Below are positions 59,601 to 64,000 of a stretch of 64,000 bases of DNA, one piece after another (within the stretch, counting starts at the first letter, position 1; the number at the start of each line of letters is the position of its first letter). The stretch is from Leuctra nigra. Taxonomy: Eukaryota > Arthropoda > Insecta > Plecoptera > Leuctridae. The stretch spans positions 51,981,411 to 52,045,410 of the forward strand of contig OW203762.1 of NCBI GenBank assembly GCA_934045905.1, read 5' to 3'. The position numbers and the translations under genes are program-made. The notes beneath the pieces are model-generated. The model was not told the origin of the DNA. It searched no databases and worked only from the letters and a program-made list of their open reading frames with translations.

Positions 59601-61781
59601 TATATTCATGTATCGATATTTCGATGTTTTTTAAAATAATGTATGGATACTATTTTATATTTTATTTCTTCATGCATATACCAGAACTGAGCAGATTGCA
59701 AAAGTAGATCCCGAAGTCCTAATAACACCTAAATCTATACTTCACAATAATAACTCTACGTGTCGACATGAAAGTGAGATTTGGTAATATCAATTTTCAT
59801 TAAAATGTTATATACACTTCTTATTTTCTCAATTCATTCTCCATTTATGCTGCTCAAATTGTTAAAAATTAAAATGCAATAAAATAATTCGAAATTTTCT
59901 TAAAAACAATATTTTTTGTAGATAACTATTGTACACTCGACAATTCATAAAACGGTATTTGAACGAAACTGATTGGCTGCAGGTCAGGTTCATTGACAAT
60001 CAATCCTTGTTATTATCAATGAAATCAGAGCTCACCTACTAGAGGTAGATGACAAGTAAGTATAGATTTCATCAGATGATGCCATCACATTTTTTCAGAC
60101 AATCCATTTCTTTCAAATACCGTTTTATGAATTGTCGAGTGTACCTAGCTTTATAATTTAGTGAATTCATAACGCAACGTTGATAACAAAAAAAGAATTG
60201 ATGAAGGTCGATGGAAAAAACGAAATGGATGGAAAAAATGCATGGAGATCAAAACGATTTAAACCCAAATGATCAGGTATTTCTTGAACAGATTTGTGAA
60301 TACCGGTGAACACTGAACATGAATGAAGTTTGTTGTGTTTATTTGACGGCCCGGGTGTGAAATATAAATCATATCAAGTGGAGAAATGACAGACATAAAG
60401 GTCTGGAGTGACCACAAATAAAATGTAACAATTTGTTTTGACACGTGAAAACTCAAATTGACGCCATGTTTCTGCGATGGGCCGATTTACAGATGTCTAC
60501 ACACGGAATTATTATCTGATAGAAAACACAATTTATTATTGTGATTGTGCAAAAATCTCGCGATTTCTTTTGGAGGAGGTTTCGCATCTGTTGACTTCCA
60601 CGAAAGACTAAGTGAATGCAGCCACAAGCCGCAAGTTGTAATGATGGAATCAACTGATGATGATGATGATGATCAACTCCTTGCTAATTATTGACAGCTG
60701 GAGTTATGACCAAGGTTTAATTTCAACATATCTACACATATCATTTATTTCACTGACGATTGAGATTTTCAATTCTATTTCAATCAAAAACAGTTCGATT
60801 TGGTTCCACAATAAAATTGAATCAATTACGAGATCAATTATAGTTTTGTCATTGAGCGAGCGTAGCGAGCGTCACCACGGTACACTTATGGCACTTTCTC
60901 TGTGTGTTTTTTTTTTTTTTGTGTTCACTGCCCAGGTCAAACCGCACAACCAATCGATCTGAAATTTTGTACACATACTAACGTAATCTATGCGATCCCT
61001 GGGATCTTTTCTGAACGAGATCCTGTGATTGGTTCAAATTTTATAAAAATTATCTTTCGATTGGTTGGTTCGATCAATTTGAAATTTAGCAAAGTCATTG
61101 CAACCAACATTGTACCCAATCAAAAAAAAATTCAGCCAAATCCTCCAATTGGTTCAAATTTGAAACCATTTTTCCTGTGATTTTTGAAATTTAAACTGGA
61201 ACCGATTGACCGACCAACTAAATACTTCGCATGGTCATTTGTACCAACATTTAAGGTATTTTTGCCAATTTTCACTCTAATCTGTCGTTATTTTCAAAAG
61301 TTTTTGTCATTTTAGGGACATTTTGCGTGTTGGCTGTCAAATTCACGGCGACTTCGAATCTACAGTTCAAGGCAAGGTAGTTAGAGCAGAAAGTTTTAAA
61401 CGATATGAAACTAATCAACAGATTGATCTGATATTGTGTACACACACTACATATCATATCATATGGGTGGTCCCAGGTATATTTTTTGAACGAGATCCTG
61501 TGATTTTTGAAAATTAACAAGGAACCGTTCAATCATAAAGGTTTAATCGATCAACTTAAAACTTAGCAAGGATTGGCACCAATATTTGTGGAGATTTTGG
61601 AGATTTTTATACAAGTCTGTGACGAAACTAAAGAATTGTTGGCTTTTAATGACATTCGATAGACATAATTTCGGTTCGAGGTGTTGCGTGTATCCGTGCT
61701 CGCTCATCAACGCGTTACACAGAGCGTTTTCCTAGTAAATAACGAATGGGTTCAGTACAAGTATTGAAACTCTTACCTCAT
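8505..61781 (-). CDS. loh: ADAMTS-like secreted matrix protein, Lonely heart / THSD4 type (17 exons, 862 aa)
   Basis: Seventeen exons with matching GT-AG sites and phases give 2589 coding bases. Order: signal peptide (2-15); TSP1-1 (48-117, CTRTCGGG); Cys-rich region ([11 protein letters not shown], then CELNC and VVDGTSC, 118-195); [11 protein letters not shown] (209-219) and spacer to about 336 ([14 protein letters not shown]); Pro-rich linker; TSP1-2 to TSP1-7 (433-776); acidic/His-Ser linker; PLAC domain (829-858: [15 protein letters not shown]). There is no HExxH zinc site, disintegrin or Kunitz domain, which separates it from ADAMTS proteases and papilin. Seven TSP1 repeats plus PLAC match ADAMTSL4/THSD4 and Drosophila Loh. 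Relatives act in the extracellular matrix: THSD4 aids fibrillin microfibrils and Loh recruits the collagen Pericardin to the heart. N-glycosylation sequons include NKT, NST, NLS, NWS and NAS. Exon 1 is the weak point. Confidence 0.88.
8618..9114 (-). other. ADAMTSL intron 16
   Basis: The intron is 497 bp and AT-rich. It holds a small perfect hairpin (GGGTGCTTA ... TAAGCACCC, about 8704-8726). Nothing else is seen. Confidence 0.6.
9115..9397 (-). CDS. loh: ADAMTSL exon 16: end of TSP1-7 and acidic/His-Ser linker
   Basis: The acceptor GTTTTCAG falls just before CSKECGNG and the donor is GACG|GTAAGT. TSP1-7 runs to HHCSD. It is followed by about 50 residues of low-complexity linker rich in Ser, His and Gln, then an acidic SIDDD just before PLAC. 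The linker contains two similar HTESQS segments. The CxxEC motif lacks the Ser/Thr used for O-fucose. Confidence 0.93.
9638..9806 (-). CDS. loh: ADAMTSL exon 15: TSP1-6 body
   Basis: The exon begins inside the first-Cys loop ([13 protein letters not shown]) and ends EWFTSDWTQ| with donor GTCAGT, a less common GTC form. Introns sitting between the tryptophan segment and the CxxxCG motif recur in several TSP1 repeats of this gene, consistent with repeat duplication together with its intron. Confidence 0.93.
9875..10070 (-). CDS. loh: ADAMTSL exon 14: TSP1-5 and start of TSP1-6
   Basis: Acceptor ATTTAG, donor TCGAG|GTAAGC. It codes [21 protein letters not shown] and on to KQCSG, then [12 protein letters not shown] of the next repeat. 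NAS is a possible N-glycosylation site. The motif CSEAC lacks the O-fucose Ser/Thr. Confidence 0.93.
10174..10312 (-). CDS. loh: ADAMTSL exon 13: TSP1-4
   Basis: Acceptor TTGTTTCAG, start CSATCGTG in phase 0, donor CTGG|GTGAGT. Six cysteines of a TSP1 repeat are present (C-SATC-, VQC, DC, PC, DC). CSATC keeps the O-fucose acceptor Thr. Confidence 0.93.
10383..10593 (-). CDS. loh: ADAMTSL exon 12: TSP1-3 and start of TSP1-4
   Basis: Acceptor TTTTACAG, donor GTG|GTAAGT. It codes [16 protein letters not shown] through LLQPCSD, then WQAGAWGV, the tryptophan strand of the next repeat. TSP1-3 carries an insertion (about ten residues, [10 protein letters not shown]) between its second and fourth cysteines. 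Confidence 0.93.
10594..10928 (-). other. ADAMTSL intron 11
   Basis: The intron is 335 bp and has a GGGGGAGGTAAGCACCCCC stretch near 10717-10735. I see no element borders or exon. Confidence 0.55.
10929..11058 (-). CDS. loh: ADAMTSL exon 11: TSP1-2 body
   Basis: Acceptor TGGTTCCAG, donor GCAGA|GTAAGT. It codes [18 protein letters not shown] through KPCLA and completes TSP1-2, whose SCGG part is in exon 10. The pattern ([11 protein letters not shown]) is typical of the first repeat after an ADAMTS spacer. Confidence 0.93.
11059..11752 (-). other. ADAMTSL intron 10
   Basis: 694 bp, AT-rich. No exon, array or inverted repeat seen. Confidence 0.55.
11753..11937 (-). CDS. loh: ADAMTSL exon 10: linker, basic cleavage-like site, start of TSP1-2
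   Basis: Acceptor CTTGTTCCAG, donor GGAG|GTAATC. The first 40 residues are a linker ([14 protein letters not shown]...). The basic run RGKLKRRK (425-432) directly precedes [17 protein letters not shown] of TSP1-2. The basic run resembles a furin-type site between the spacer and the C-terminal TSP1 set. CSRSC keeps the O-fucose acceptor. Confidence 0.92.
12007..12070 (-). CDS. loh: ADAMTSL exon 9: linker
   Basis: A 64-nt exon (acceptor CTTGTTGCAG, donor CGCAG|GTAGGT) coding [20 protein letters not shown]. It has no domain signature; support is the splice sites, the phase match on both sides and the open frame. Confidence 0.85.
12071..12579 (-). other. ADAMTSL intron 8
   Basis: 509 bp with no exon or repeat recognised. 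Confidence 0.55.
12580..12897 (-). CDS. loh: ADAMTSL exon 8: spacer domain and Pro-rich tail
   Basis: Acceptor TATGTTTCAG, donor CAAG|GTAACA. It starts [19 protein letters not shown], a hallmark of ADAMTS spacer domains, continues through GTKFSYKRQ and [19 protein letters not shown], and ends in about 30 residues rich in proline. NWS is a possible N-glycosylation site. The exon is strikingly GC-rich compared with the introns around it. Confidence 0.94.
12898..13321 (-). other. ADAMTSL intron 7
   Basis: 424 bp, AT-rich; the frame running through it is a read-through from exon 8 and not supported as coding. Confidence 0.6.
13322..13526 (-). CDS. loh: ADAMTSL exon 7: end of Cys-rich region and start of spacer
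   Basis: Acceptor GTTGCAG, donor CTCG|GTAAGA. It codes [20 protein letters not shown], then GGDNSTC and the spacer start ([20 protein letters not shown]). [11 protein letters not shown] is a diagnostic ADAMTS/ADAMTSL motif. The exon starts in phase 0, so it can accept either exon 6 or the intronic signal-peptide exon at 26939. Confidence 0.94.
13527..22989 (-). other. ADAMTSL intron 6, part 1
   Basis: This is the 3' end of a 33.7-kb intron. I find no supported exon on either strand. There is a tRNA-like B box at 16454-16464 (plus) and another near 22905-22916 (minus), and short TCATCACTCA repeats at 19957-19990. The rest is unique sequence by eye. Confidence 0.45.
16421..16480 (+). repeat. 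tRNA-like SINE head
   Basis: GGTTCGAGTCCCG matches the RNA polymerase III B box, preceded by a GC-rich stretch of the length expected of a tRNA half. It does not fold into a full tRNA. It is one of about a dozen such sequences in this window. Confidence 0.35.
22990..23637. repeat. Compound minisatellite (CACCTCCTTGACG units)
   Basis: About twelve copies of CACCTCCTTGACG occur at spacings of roughly 35 to 80 bp, followed by GTCGTCATGAGGTCAT or GGGGTCCTCGGAGTGACGTC variants. Longer blocks ending in GATTGGTCACTGATACC and AGCTGTCTCGGAGATGTCA recur, which gives a higher-order organisation. It lies in intron 6. Confidence 0.9.
24041..24545. repeat. Minisatellite, about 122-bp unit, 4 copies
   Basis: GCGATTTCGCGGCGCAG starts at 24046, 24169, 24291 and 24430, so units are 123, 122 and 139 bp; the long one has an insertion of about 17 bp. 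The unit is CpG-rich and nearly identical between copies. Several frames are open on both strands, which I put down to composition. Confidence 0.95.
24546..26938 (-). other. ADAMTSL intron 6, part 2
   Basis: It contains the GTGTGC microsatellite at 24955-25000 and a SINE-like B box (minus) near 25500. No exon supported. Confidence 0.45.
24955..25000. repeat. (GTGTGC)n microsatellite
   Basis: About seven perfect tandem copies of GTGTGC. Confidence 0.97.
26939..26983 (-). CDS. Candidate alternative first exon with signal peptide (ADAMTSL short form)
   Basis: On the minus strand ATG at 26983 opens [15 protein letters not shown] and stops at a strong donor, TTG|GTAAGTGAG, in phase 0. The peptide has a basic residue followed by a run of hydrophobic residues, as in a signal peptide. 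A TATA box lies about 90 bp upstream. The next downstream exon on this strand is ADAMTSL exon 7, which begins in phase 0. Joining them would give about 685 residues: signal peptide, end of the Cys-rich region, spacer, TSP1-2 to TSP1-7 and PLAC. It could instead begin an unrelated nested gene whose other exons I did not recognise. Confidence 0.45.
27044..27080 (-). promoter_or_regulatory. Candidate TATA promoter in ADAMTSL intron 6
   Basis: AATATATATC (minus strand, 27080-27071) is followed about 30 bases later by TCAAAT, an initiator-like sequence, and 60 bases after that by the ATG at 26983. The spacing is right for an RNA polymerase II promoter driving the exon at 26939. Confidence 0.4.
27081..29848 (-). 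other. ADAMTSL intron 6, part 3
   Basis: No supported exon or array. Open frames here are CpG-rich without domain signatures. Confidence 0.4.
29849..30070. repeat. Minisatellite, 37-bp unit, 6 copies
   Basis: The unit begins GTGTCCTTCACGGATACAGA and ends TAGCGTCGGGACGCT. Six copies stand head to tail with only a C/G change in one. The near identity points to a recent expansion. There are no spacers between copies. Confidence 0.97.
30071..33989 (-). other. ADAMTSL intron 6, part 4
   Basis: Unique sequence by eye, with a SINE-like head at 33398-33465. No exon supported. Confidence 0.4.
33398..33465 (+). repeat. tRNA-like SINE head
   Basis: GAGTTCGAACCC (33450-33461) is a B box. Upstream GCCC/GGGC arms flanking CGTTCTGACCGCA look like a decayed anticodon stem, and TATCTAACGAGCC could be the A box. 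No complete cloverleaf. Confidence 0.4.
33990..35213. repeat. Minisatellite, 34-bp unit, about 32 copies, with higher-order spacer
   Basis: The unit begins TTCCATCCAGAGGCCCACAC and ends ATTCACACGATTAG. The first ten or so copies are broken into groups of three or four by a 35-bp segment (TTCGGGACTCGAACACATGA ...), which occurs at about 34155, 34292 and 34430 plus a shorter form at 33990. The remaining copies follow without interruption. Copies are almost identical; one has TTCCATACAG (about 34770). Confidence 0.97.
35214..39369 (-). other. ADAMTSL intron 6, part 5
   Basis: No supported exon. There are SINE-like B boxes at 37842-37856 (minus) and 38690-38701 (plus). A TATAAAG on the minus strand at 35461-35455 stands 28 bases before an ATG-initiated frame of 75 codons (35427-35200) that has no splice donor and runs into the 34-bp array. 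Confidence 0.4.
38650..38710 (+). repeat. tRNA-like SINE head
   Basis: GAGTTCGAGCCC at 38690-38701 is a B box, preceded by CCACGCCTTGCTCCGCGTCG, which could be a decayed tRNA middle. Confidence 0.3.
39370..40068. repeat. Minisatellite with 69-, 75- and 84-bp units, 9 copies
   Basis: GAGCAGACGAGCAGC starts (first copy GAACAGACG) at 39382, 39466, 39541, 39625, 39694, 39778, 39862, 39931 and 40000. The intervals are 84, 75, 84, 69, 84, 84, 69 and 69 bp, all multiples of three. The 84-bp form differs from the 69-bp form by a 15-bp block, CTCCCCCCGCCGGCT. The minus strand is open through all copies and the plus strand through all but one. Confidence 0.96.
42328..42390 (+). repeat. tRNA-like SINE head
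   Basis: TAACAATAGAGCAG resembles an A box, ACTGTCA and TGACAGT form an anticodon-like stem, and GGGTTCGTTGCCC (42373-42384) is a B box. It is the most tRNA-like of the set, but the loop is too long for a working tRNA. Confidence 0.4.
44069..44095. repeat. (TC)n microsatellite
   Basis: Run of TC dinucleotides interrupted once by TTT. Confidence 0.9.
47251..47390 (-). CDS. loh: ADAMTSL exon 6: Cys-rich region
   Basis: Acceptor GATGTTTCAG, donor TGCAAG|GTAGGC. It codes [20 protein letters not shown], then KTVVDGTSC and [21 protein letters not shown] and VVDGT.C are family hallmarks. The exon is separated from exon 7 by a 33.7-kb intron. Confidence 0.94.
47391..48561 (-). other. ADAMTSL intron 5
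   Basis: 1.2 kb. It includes a minus-strand frame that begins with ATG at 47930 and could end at a GTAAAT donor (CTCGAG|GTAAAT, about 47707). I list it as an observation, not a gene. Confidence 0.5.
48562..48664 (-). CDS. loh: ADAMTSL exon 5: start of Cys-rich region
   Basis: Acceptor TTGGCTAG, donor GATG|GTAAGA. It codes [20 protein letters not shown], then [14 protein letters not shown]. The DFR..QC..FN pattern directly after TSP1-1 is shared by ADAMTSL proteins and papilin. Confidence 0.92.
48665..49305 (-). other. ADAMTSL intron 4
   Basis: 641 bp, with a C-rich run near 48877-48890. No exon seen. Confidence 0.55.
49306..49414 (-). CDS. loh: ADAMTSL exon 4: second half of TSP1-1 with basic insert
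   Basis: Acceptor GACGTTTCAG, donor GATCAG|GTGAGT. It codes [20 protein letters not shown] and [16 protein letters not shown]. The last part is the end of a TSP1 repeat (C.G....F.VCN.Q). The basic AKRRRR|V at 78-84 fits the furin consensus and lies in a loop longer than usual for TSP1. Confidence 0.92.
49415..52333 (-). other. ADAMTSL intron 3
   Basis: 2.9 kb. It carries a C12 run (50273-50284), CACTTCCAGA repeats (51135-51167) and CCCTGACCCGGA repeats next to the exon 3 donor (52293-52326). No exon seen. Confidence 0.5.
52293..52326. repeat. Short tandem repeat, CCCTGACCCGGA
   Basis: Two full copies plus a partial one, ending eight bases from the exon 3 splice donor (on the minus strand, just inside intron 3). 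Confidence 0.85.
52334..52479 (-). CDS. loh: ADAMTSL exon 3: N-terminal segment and first half of TSP1-1
   Basis: Acceptor TTGTTGCAG, donor CACCG|GTGAGT. It codes [20 protein letters not shown], then [18 protein letters not shown] and [15 protein letters not shown] gives two WxxW C-mannosylation motifs and CTRTCG the O-fucose motif. No disintegrin-like sequence precedes the repeat, so this is an ADAMTSL protein and not an ADAMTS protease. Confidence 0.93.
52490..52580 (-). repeat. tRNA-like SINE head just upstream of exon 3
   Basis: On the minus strand GGGTTCGAGCCCC (B box, about 52525-52513) lies some 35 bases before the exon 3 acceptor, with GATAACGACCCAGCTAATGG as a possible A-box side. 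Confidence 0.4.
53474..53492. repeat. Poly-G tract (19 G)
   Basis: Nineteen G in a row in intron 2; a shorter G13 tract is at 54837-54849 and a C12 tract at 50273-50284. Confidence 0.97.
54051..54162. mobile_element. Short MITE-like inverted-repeat element
   Basis: The ends GGGTAGTTATTCTATAACTT and the reverse complement of the segment ending at 54162 match over about 36 bp with two or three changes. The whole is 112 bp with a 40-bp loop. No target duplication could be fixed. Confidence 0.75.
54195..54349. mobile_element. hAT-like terminal remnant
   Basis: Three AATCGATTAATTG copies lead to an end CAACCCTAG, i.e. TAGGGTTG on the minus strand. Such TAGGGTTG ends followed by ATTAATCGATT repeats are typical of hAT-derived non-autonomous elements. 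Only one end is seen. Confidence 0.35.
54383..54488. repeat. 11-bp tandem repeat (CATGCCCGCGT)
   Basis: Nine or so copies of SATGCCCGCGT with small changes. CpG-rich, in intron 2. Confidence 0.95.
55865..55898. repeat. (CCCTCC)n microsatellite
   Basis: About five copies of CCCTCC; the opposite strand is a purine tract. Confidence 0.95.
56627..56699 (-). CDS. loh: ADAMTSL exon 2: signal peptide
   Basis: A 73-nt exon with strong sites (acceptor CACTGTTCCAG, donor TAGAG|GTGAGT). In the frame that fits exon 3 it reads [13 protein letters not shown] and [11 protein letters not shown]. The first half is hydrophobic and ends in CVA|K, a plausible signal-peptidase site. It enters with the third base of a split codon. 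Confidence 0.75.
59931..60144. mobile_element. MITE related to the one at 4955
   Basis: The ends GTACACTCGACAATTCATAA and its reverse complement match over about 33 bp. The interior (59994-60038) shares more than 40 bases with the element at 4955-5171, in opposite orientation, including TTGACAATCAATCCTTGTTA. The outer parts of the inverted repeats differ between the two. Confidence 0.88.
60656..60673. repeat. (GAT)n microsatellite
   Basis: Six copies of TGA/GAT. Confidence 0.9.
60855..61640. repeat. Imperfect dispersed-repeat block
   Basis: Starts with GAGCGAGCGTAGCGAGCG. Phrases such as GAACGAGATCCTGTGATT (61013 and 61489) and variants of GATCTGAAATTTTGTACACA recur, so it looks like two or more decayed copies of one repeat. 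No coding or terminal structure found. Confidence 0.4.
61777..61781 (-). CDS. loh: ADAMTSL exon 1 coding part (ATG plus AG), inferred
   Basis: Exon 2 needs an upstream exon that ends with two bases of a codon. At 61781 the minus strand reads CCAAGATGAG|GTAAGA: a good start context (A at -3) and a perfect donor. Joining gives [15 protein letters not shown]. No other upstream donor I tested gave an open frame; the one at about 59.36 kb runs into a stop. This is inference from phase and motif only. Confidence 0.45.
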
Positions 61782-62629
61782 CTTGGCCCAGTTTTTTCTA
61801 AACTATTTTCACCGATTATGACAACGACAACCTGCAGGGGGTGGAGGATCAACGTCGACTACGAGGGTGCAACTGCAACCTGTAAGGGTGAGGTTGATTC
61901 GTCGGAGAGGCGATGTTTTGAAATCAATGAGAAGTCTTGGAGATCTCATCTGAAGATGACCAAGCCAAGGCCTGCTTGTGACGTCACATGGGGTCACGTG
62001 ACTAACAACGAGCTCATTGTTCAGCACGCTTTACGATGTTTAAACATATGTTGGCACGCGGAGCCGCGAAATCTTCTTCCACATCGCGAACTCTGCGGCC
62101 AACGCACCTTCAACAGAGTGCAGATGTCGACAACCAGCAGATGAAAATAGCTCCATGGTTTATCAACAAAACTGACTGCAATTAGGTTCTTTGATAGGTC
62201 CGGTCCACGCGTTTAGCGTTGTGAGGCGACTCCAGCTTCAATTAATTAATTAATACTTTATTTTATCTTAGTAGGTAATTTGCATTCACAATCACAACCC
62301 AATCGTCCTGATCGCTTGTCCATCTGATACGTATGTCGCGTCAACGAACTGCCGGTGCCGCCACCAGGTAGCATGATCACCTGTTGATCGCCTCCTGTCA
62401 ACTGTGTTAATTACCTTCATCACGCCGTCTGTCAGCCGCTCTGTTCCCGAGGTTCCCTCTCGGGTGGTCCAACTCACTCCTCCACAACTATCTGCCAAAA
62501 CGCTGGGTTATTAATTTTCACTCAGACCGTGTCGAAAATGCAATTAACTAAATCACAACAAAGTCAGCGGGCGCCGAAAATGGAAACTGGATGTTGAGGA
62601 GCGTAACCCTGAAGACGTCAAACTGACTG

Positions 62630-63093
62630 CTGCCCGGGGTTCGCCGTTGACTCGTGCAAAAGGAAATCGCATACACCGCGAGGTTCACAACGTCCATCAC
62701 ACGTCGTCATACTCTCGTCGACGACGTCGTCTGCAGACCATTGCCTGGGGATCGCCGTTCACTCGTGTCCAAGCACAAGGAAGTCTTACTCTCCGCGAAC
62801 CCTTGCAACGTCCATCACACGTCGCTAGTACTCTCGTCGACGACGTCGTCTGCAGACCGTTGCCCGGGGATCGCCGTTCACTCGTGTCCATGCACAAGGA
62901 AGTCTTACTCTCCGCGAACCCTCACAACGTCCATCACACGTCGCTAGTACTCTGGTCGACGACGTCGTCTGCAGACCGTTGCCCGGGGATCGCCGTTCAC
63001 TCGTGTCCATGCACAAGGAAGTCTTACTCTCCGCGAACCCTCACAACGTCCATCACACGTCGCTAGTACTCTGGTCGACGACGTCGTCTGCAC
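62630..63093. repeat. Minisatellite, 119-bp unit, nearly 4 copies
   Basis: CGTCCATCACACGTCG starts at 62691, 62809, 62928 and 63047, giving units of 118-119 bp. The first copy is the most diverged. The unit contains CGACGACGTCGTC, a near palindrome. Long frames open through it are not in register with the unit, so it is not a repeat protein. Confidence 0.95.
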
Positions 63094-63814
63094 ACTGCAG
63101 TTACGCCCCATCTTGACGGCAGGCGAGACGAGTGCGGACGGCGATTAGACTTCATTCACTCAAAAGTCTCGAAAGCAAGTCGGCCCGTGGCTGCAGCGGA
63201 CAGAGACGCGCATAAAGCTGCAATTTTCCGATACCGAGTTACGATTGTTTTCACCTCTTCAGCTCCTCTCCTGGAGATAATCTTCCCTCTCGATCACAGC
63301 TGCGAACAGCGCTGGTATTTATATGATATGATAATGTACCGCGCACAATAACGCCCAGATGGATGTTGGATTGCATTCAGGGTCGGCACTCGGCATAACA
63401 TTAGCTGATGGTATCTGCGGGCCGTGGTACAGAGACTCTCAGCTTCTGGCCCAGCGTGCGTCTGCCCGCATGTTCAGCAATGTTTACACGCTGATTCTAG
63501 ATGTGTGAATGGACTCGGATTCAATTCATGTAACAGAGTATTCGCATCGAGAATGTAAATATTTGCGCCGCAACTCTCCATACATAAACTTCGCGTAGTG
63601 TTCTTCAGCGCATCGTATCGCGAGGTCCATCTCCACGCCGTTATGTCATCAGCTGAATCATTGAAATGCGCGCGCGCACTTCGTTCGTATTCAAATTAAT
63701 TCGATACTAAACATTCCGAAGATGTATAAGAACCGCCCAAAGGCAGGTTTATTTAATTTCACTCTTGGATTCGACTCGCCACATAGATCAGGAATGATAG
63801 CGTCGATGTTTGGG

Positions 63815-63890
63815 AAATGCTCGAGTTGTGACGCCGGGACTCGAACTCGGGTCGTCGTTGGCATGGGTGGGCCATAGCAATGTTCAGCGG
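63815..63890 (-). repeat. tRNA-like SINE head
   Basis: The minus strand reads GAGTTCGAGTCCC (B box) after CCATGCCAACGACGACCC. Not a complete tRNA. Confidence 0.35.
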
Positions 63891-64000
63891 TCCTTGACGT
63901 TGCAACACATTGTATCTAGTCTGTTCATAGACTCTACAATACACTGACAAATCATCAGCGAAGCAATGTAGATTTCAAAGTTTGCAGCTACGTAATAGCC

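Larger units (their letters stand above)
56700..61776 (-). other. ADAMTSL intron 1
   Basis: 5.1 kb. It holds the MITE at 59931-60144, an AT-rich block of ATATCGAT repeats (59518-59632), (GAT)n at 60656-60673 and repeated segments at 60855-61640. The frame at 57995-58438 has no domain signature. Confidence 0.45.
61782..64000 (-). promoter_or_regulatory. 5' UTR and upstream flank of the ADAMTSL gene
   Basis: If exon 1 is right, its 5' UTR and promoter lie here. A TGACGTCA palindrome (CRE-like) is at 61979-61986, followed by GTCACGTGAC (E-box CACGTG) at 61994-62003. No clear TATA box. The 119-bp minisatellite begins about 0.85 kb upstream of the ATG. A SINE-like B box (minus) is at 63837-63849. 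No other gene seen. Confidence 0.3.

Noticed and set aside
62647..63066. 139-codon frame over the 119-bp array
   Set aside because: The unit length is not a multiple of three, so copies are read in different frames; not a repeat protein.

Overview
The window is nuclear DNA from an animal, most likely an arthropod and probably an insect. The genes are split by GT-AG introns of 68 bp to about 34 kb, AATAAA signals follow the stop codons, and there are short inverted-repeat transposons, tRNA-like SINE heads and many minisatellites. I cannot name the species. The left 9 kb is AT-rich and CpG-poor; from about 11 kb on the DNA is visibly richer in CpG.

Three genes can be assembled by joining exons whose splice sites and reading phases agree. 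(1) On the plus strand, 965-2160 holds the last two coding exons of a coiled-coil protein that ends like Homer, the postsynaptic scaffold. (2) On the minus strand, 6333-4753 is a complete four-exon gene for KGD4 (formerly MRPS36), the small 2-oxoglutarate dehydrogenase subunit. Its last coding exon is only 18 nt. (3) On the minus strand, 61781-8505 is a 17-exon gene for a secreted ADAMTS-like protein of 862 residues: signal peptide, one TSP1 repeat, Cys-rich region, spacer, six more TSP1 repeats and a C-terminal PLAC domain. This is the architecture of THSD4/ADAMTSL4 and Drosophila Lonely heart (Loh). No metalloprotease motif was found. Exons 2-17 are well supported; exon 1, which carries only ATG plus two bases, is inferred.

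Layout: 1-2760 homer 3' end (plus); 2.8-4.6 kb convergent intergenic; 4.7-6.4 kb KGD4; 6.4-8.0 kb intergenic; 8.0-61.8 kb loh-like gene; 61.8-64 kb its 5' flank. The ADAMTSL exons 7-17 are packed in 8.5-13.5 kb. Exons 2-6 lie at 47.2-56.7 kb. The 33.7-kb intron 6 between them holds five minisatellites, several SINE-like heads and a good candidate for an internal promoter with its own signal-peptide exon (26939-27080), which is in phase with exon 7. That alternative start, which would make a shorter protein without the first TSP1 repeat and most of the Cys-rich region, is the most interesting inference here.

Most other long open frames are CpG-rich non-coding DNA or minisatellites open on several frames; I leave them out. 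There are no rRNA genes, complete tRNA genes, CRISPR arrays or autonomous transposons that I can recognise.
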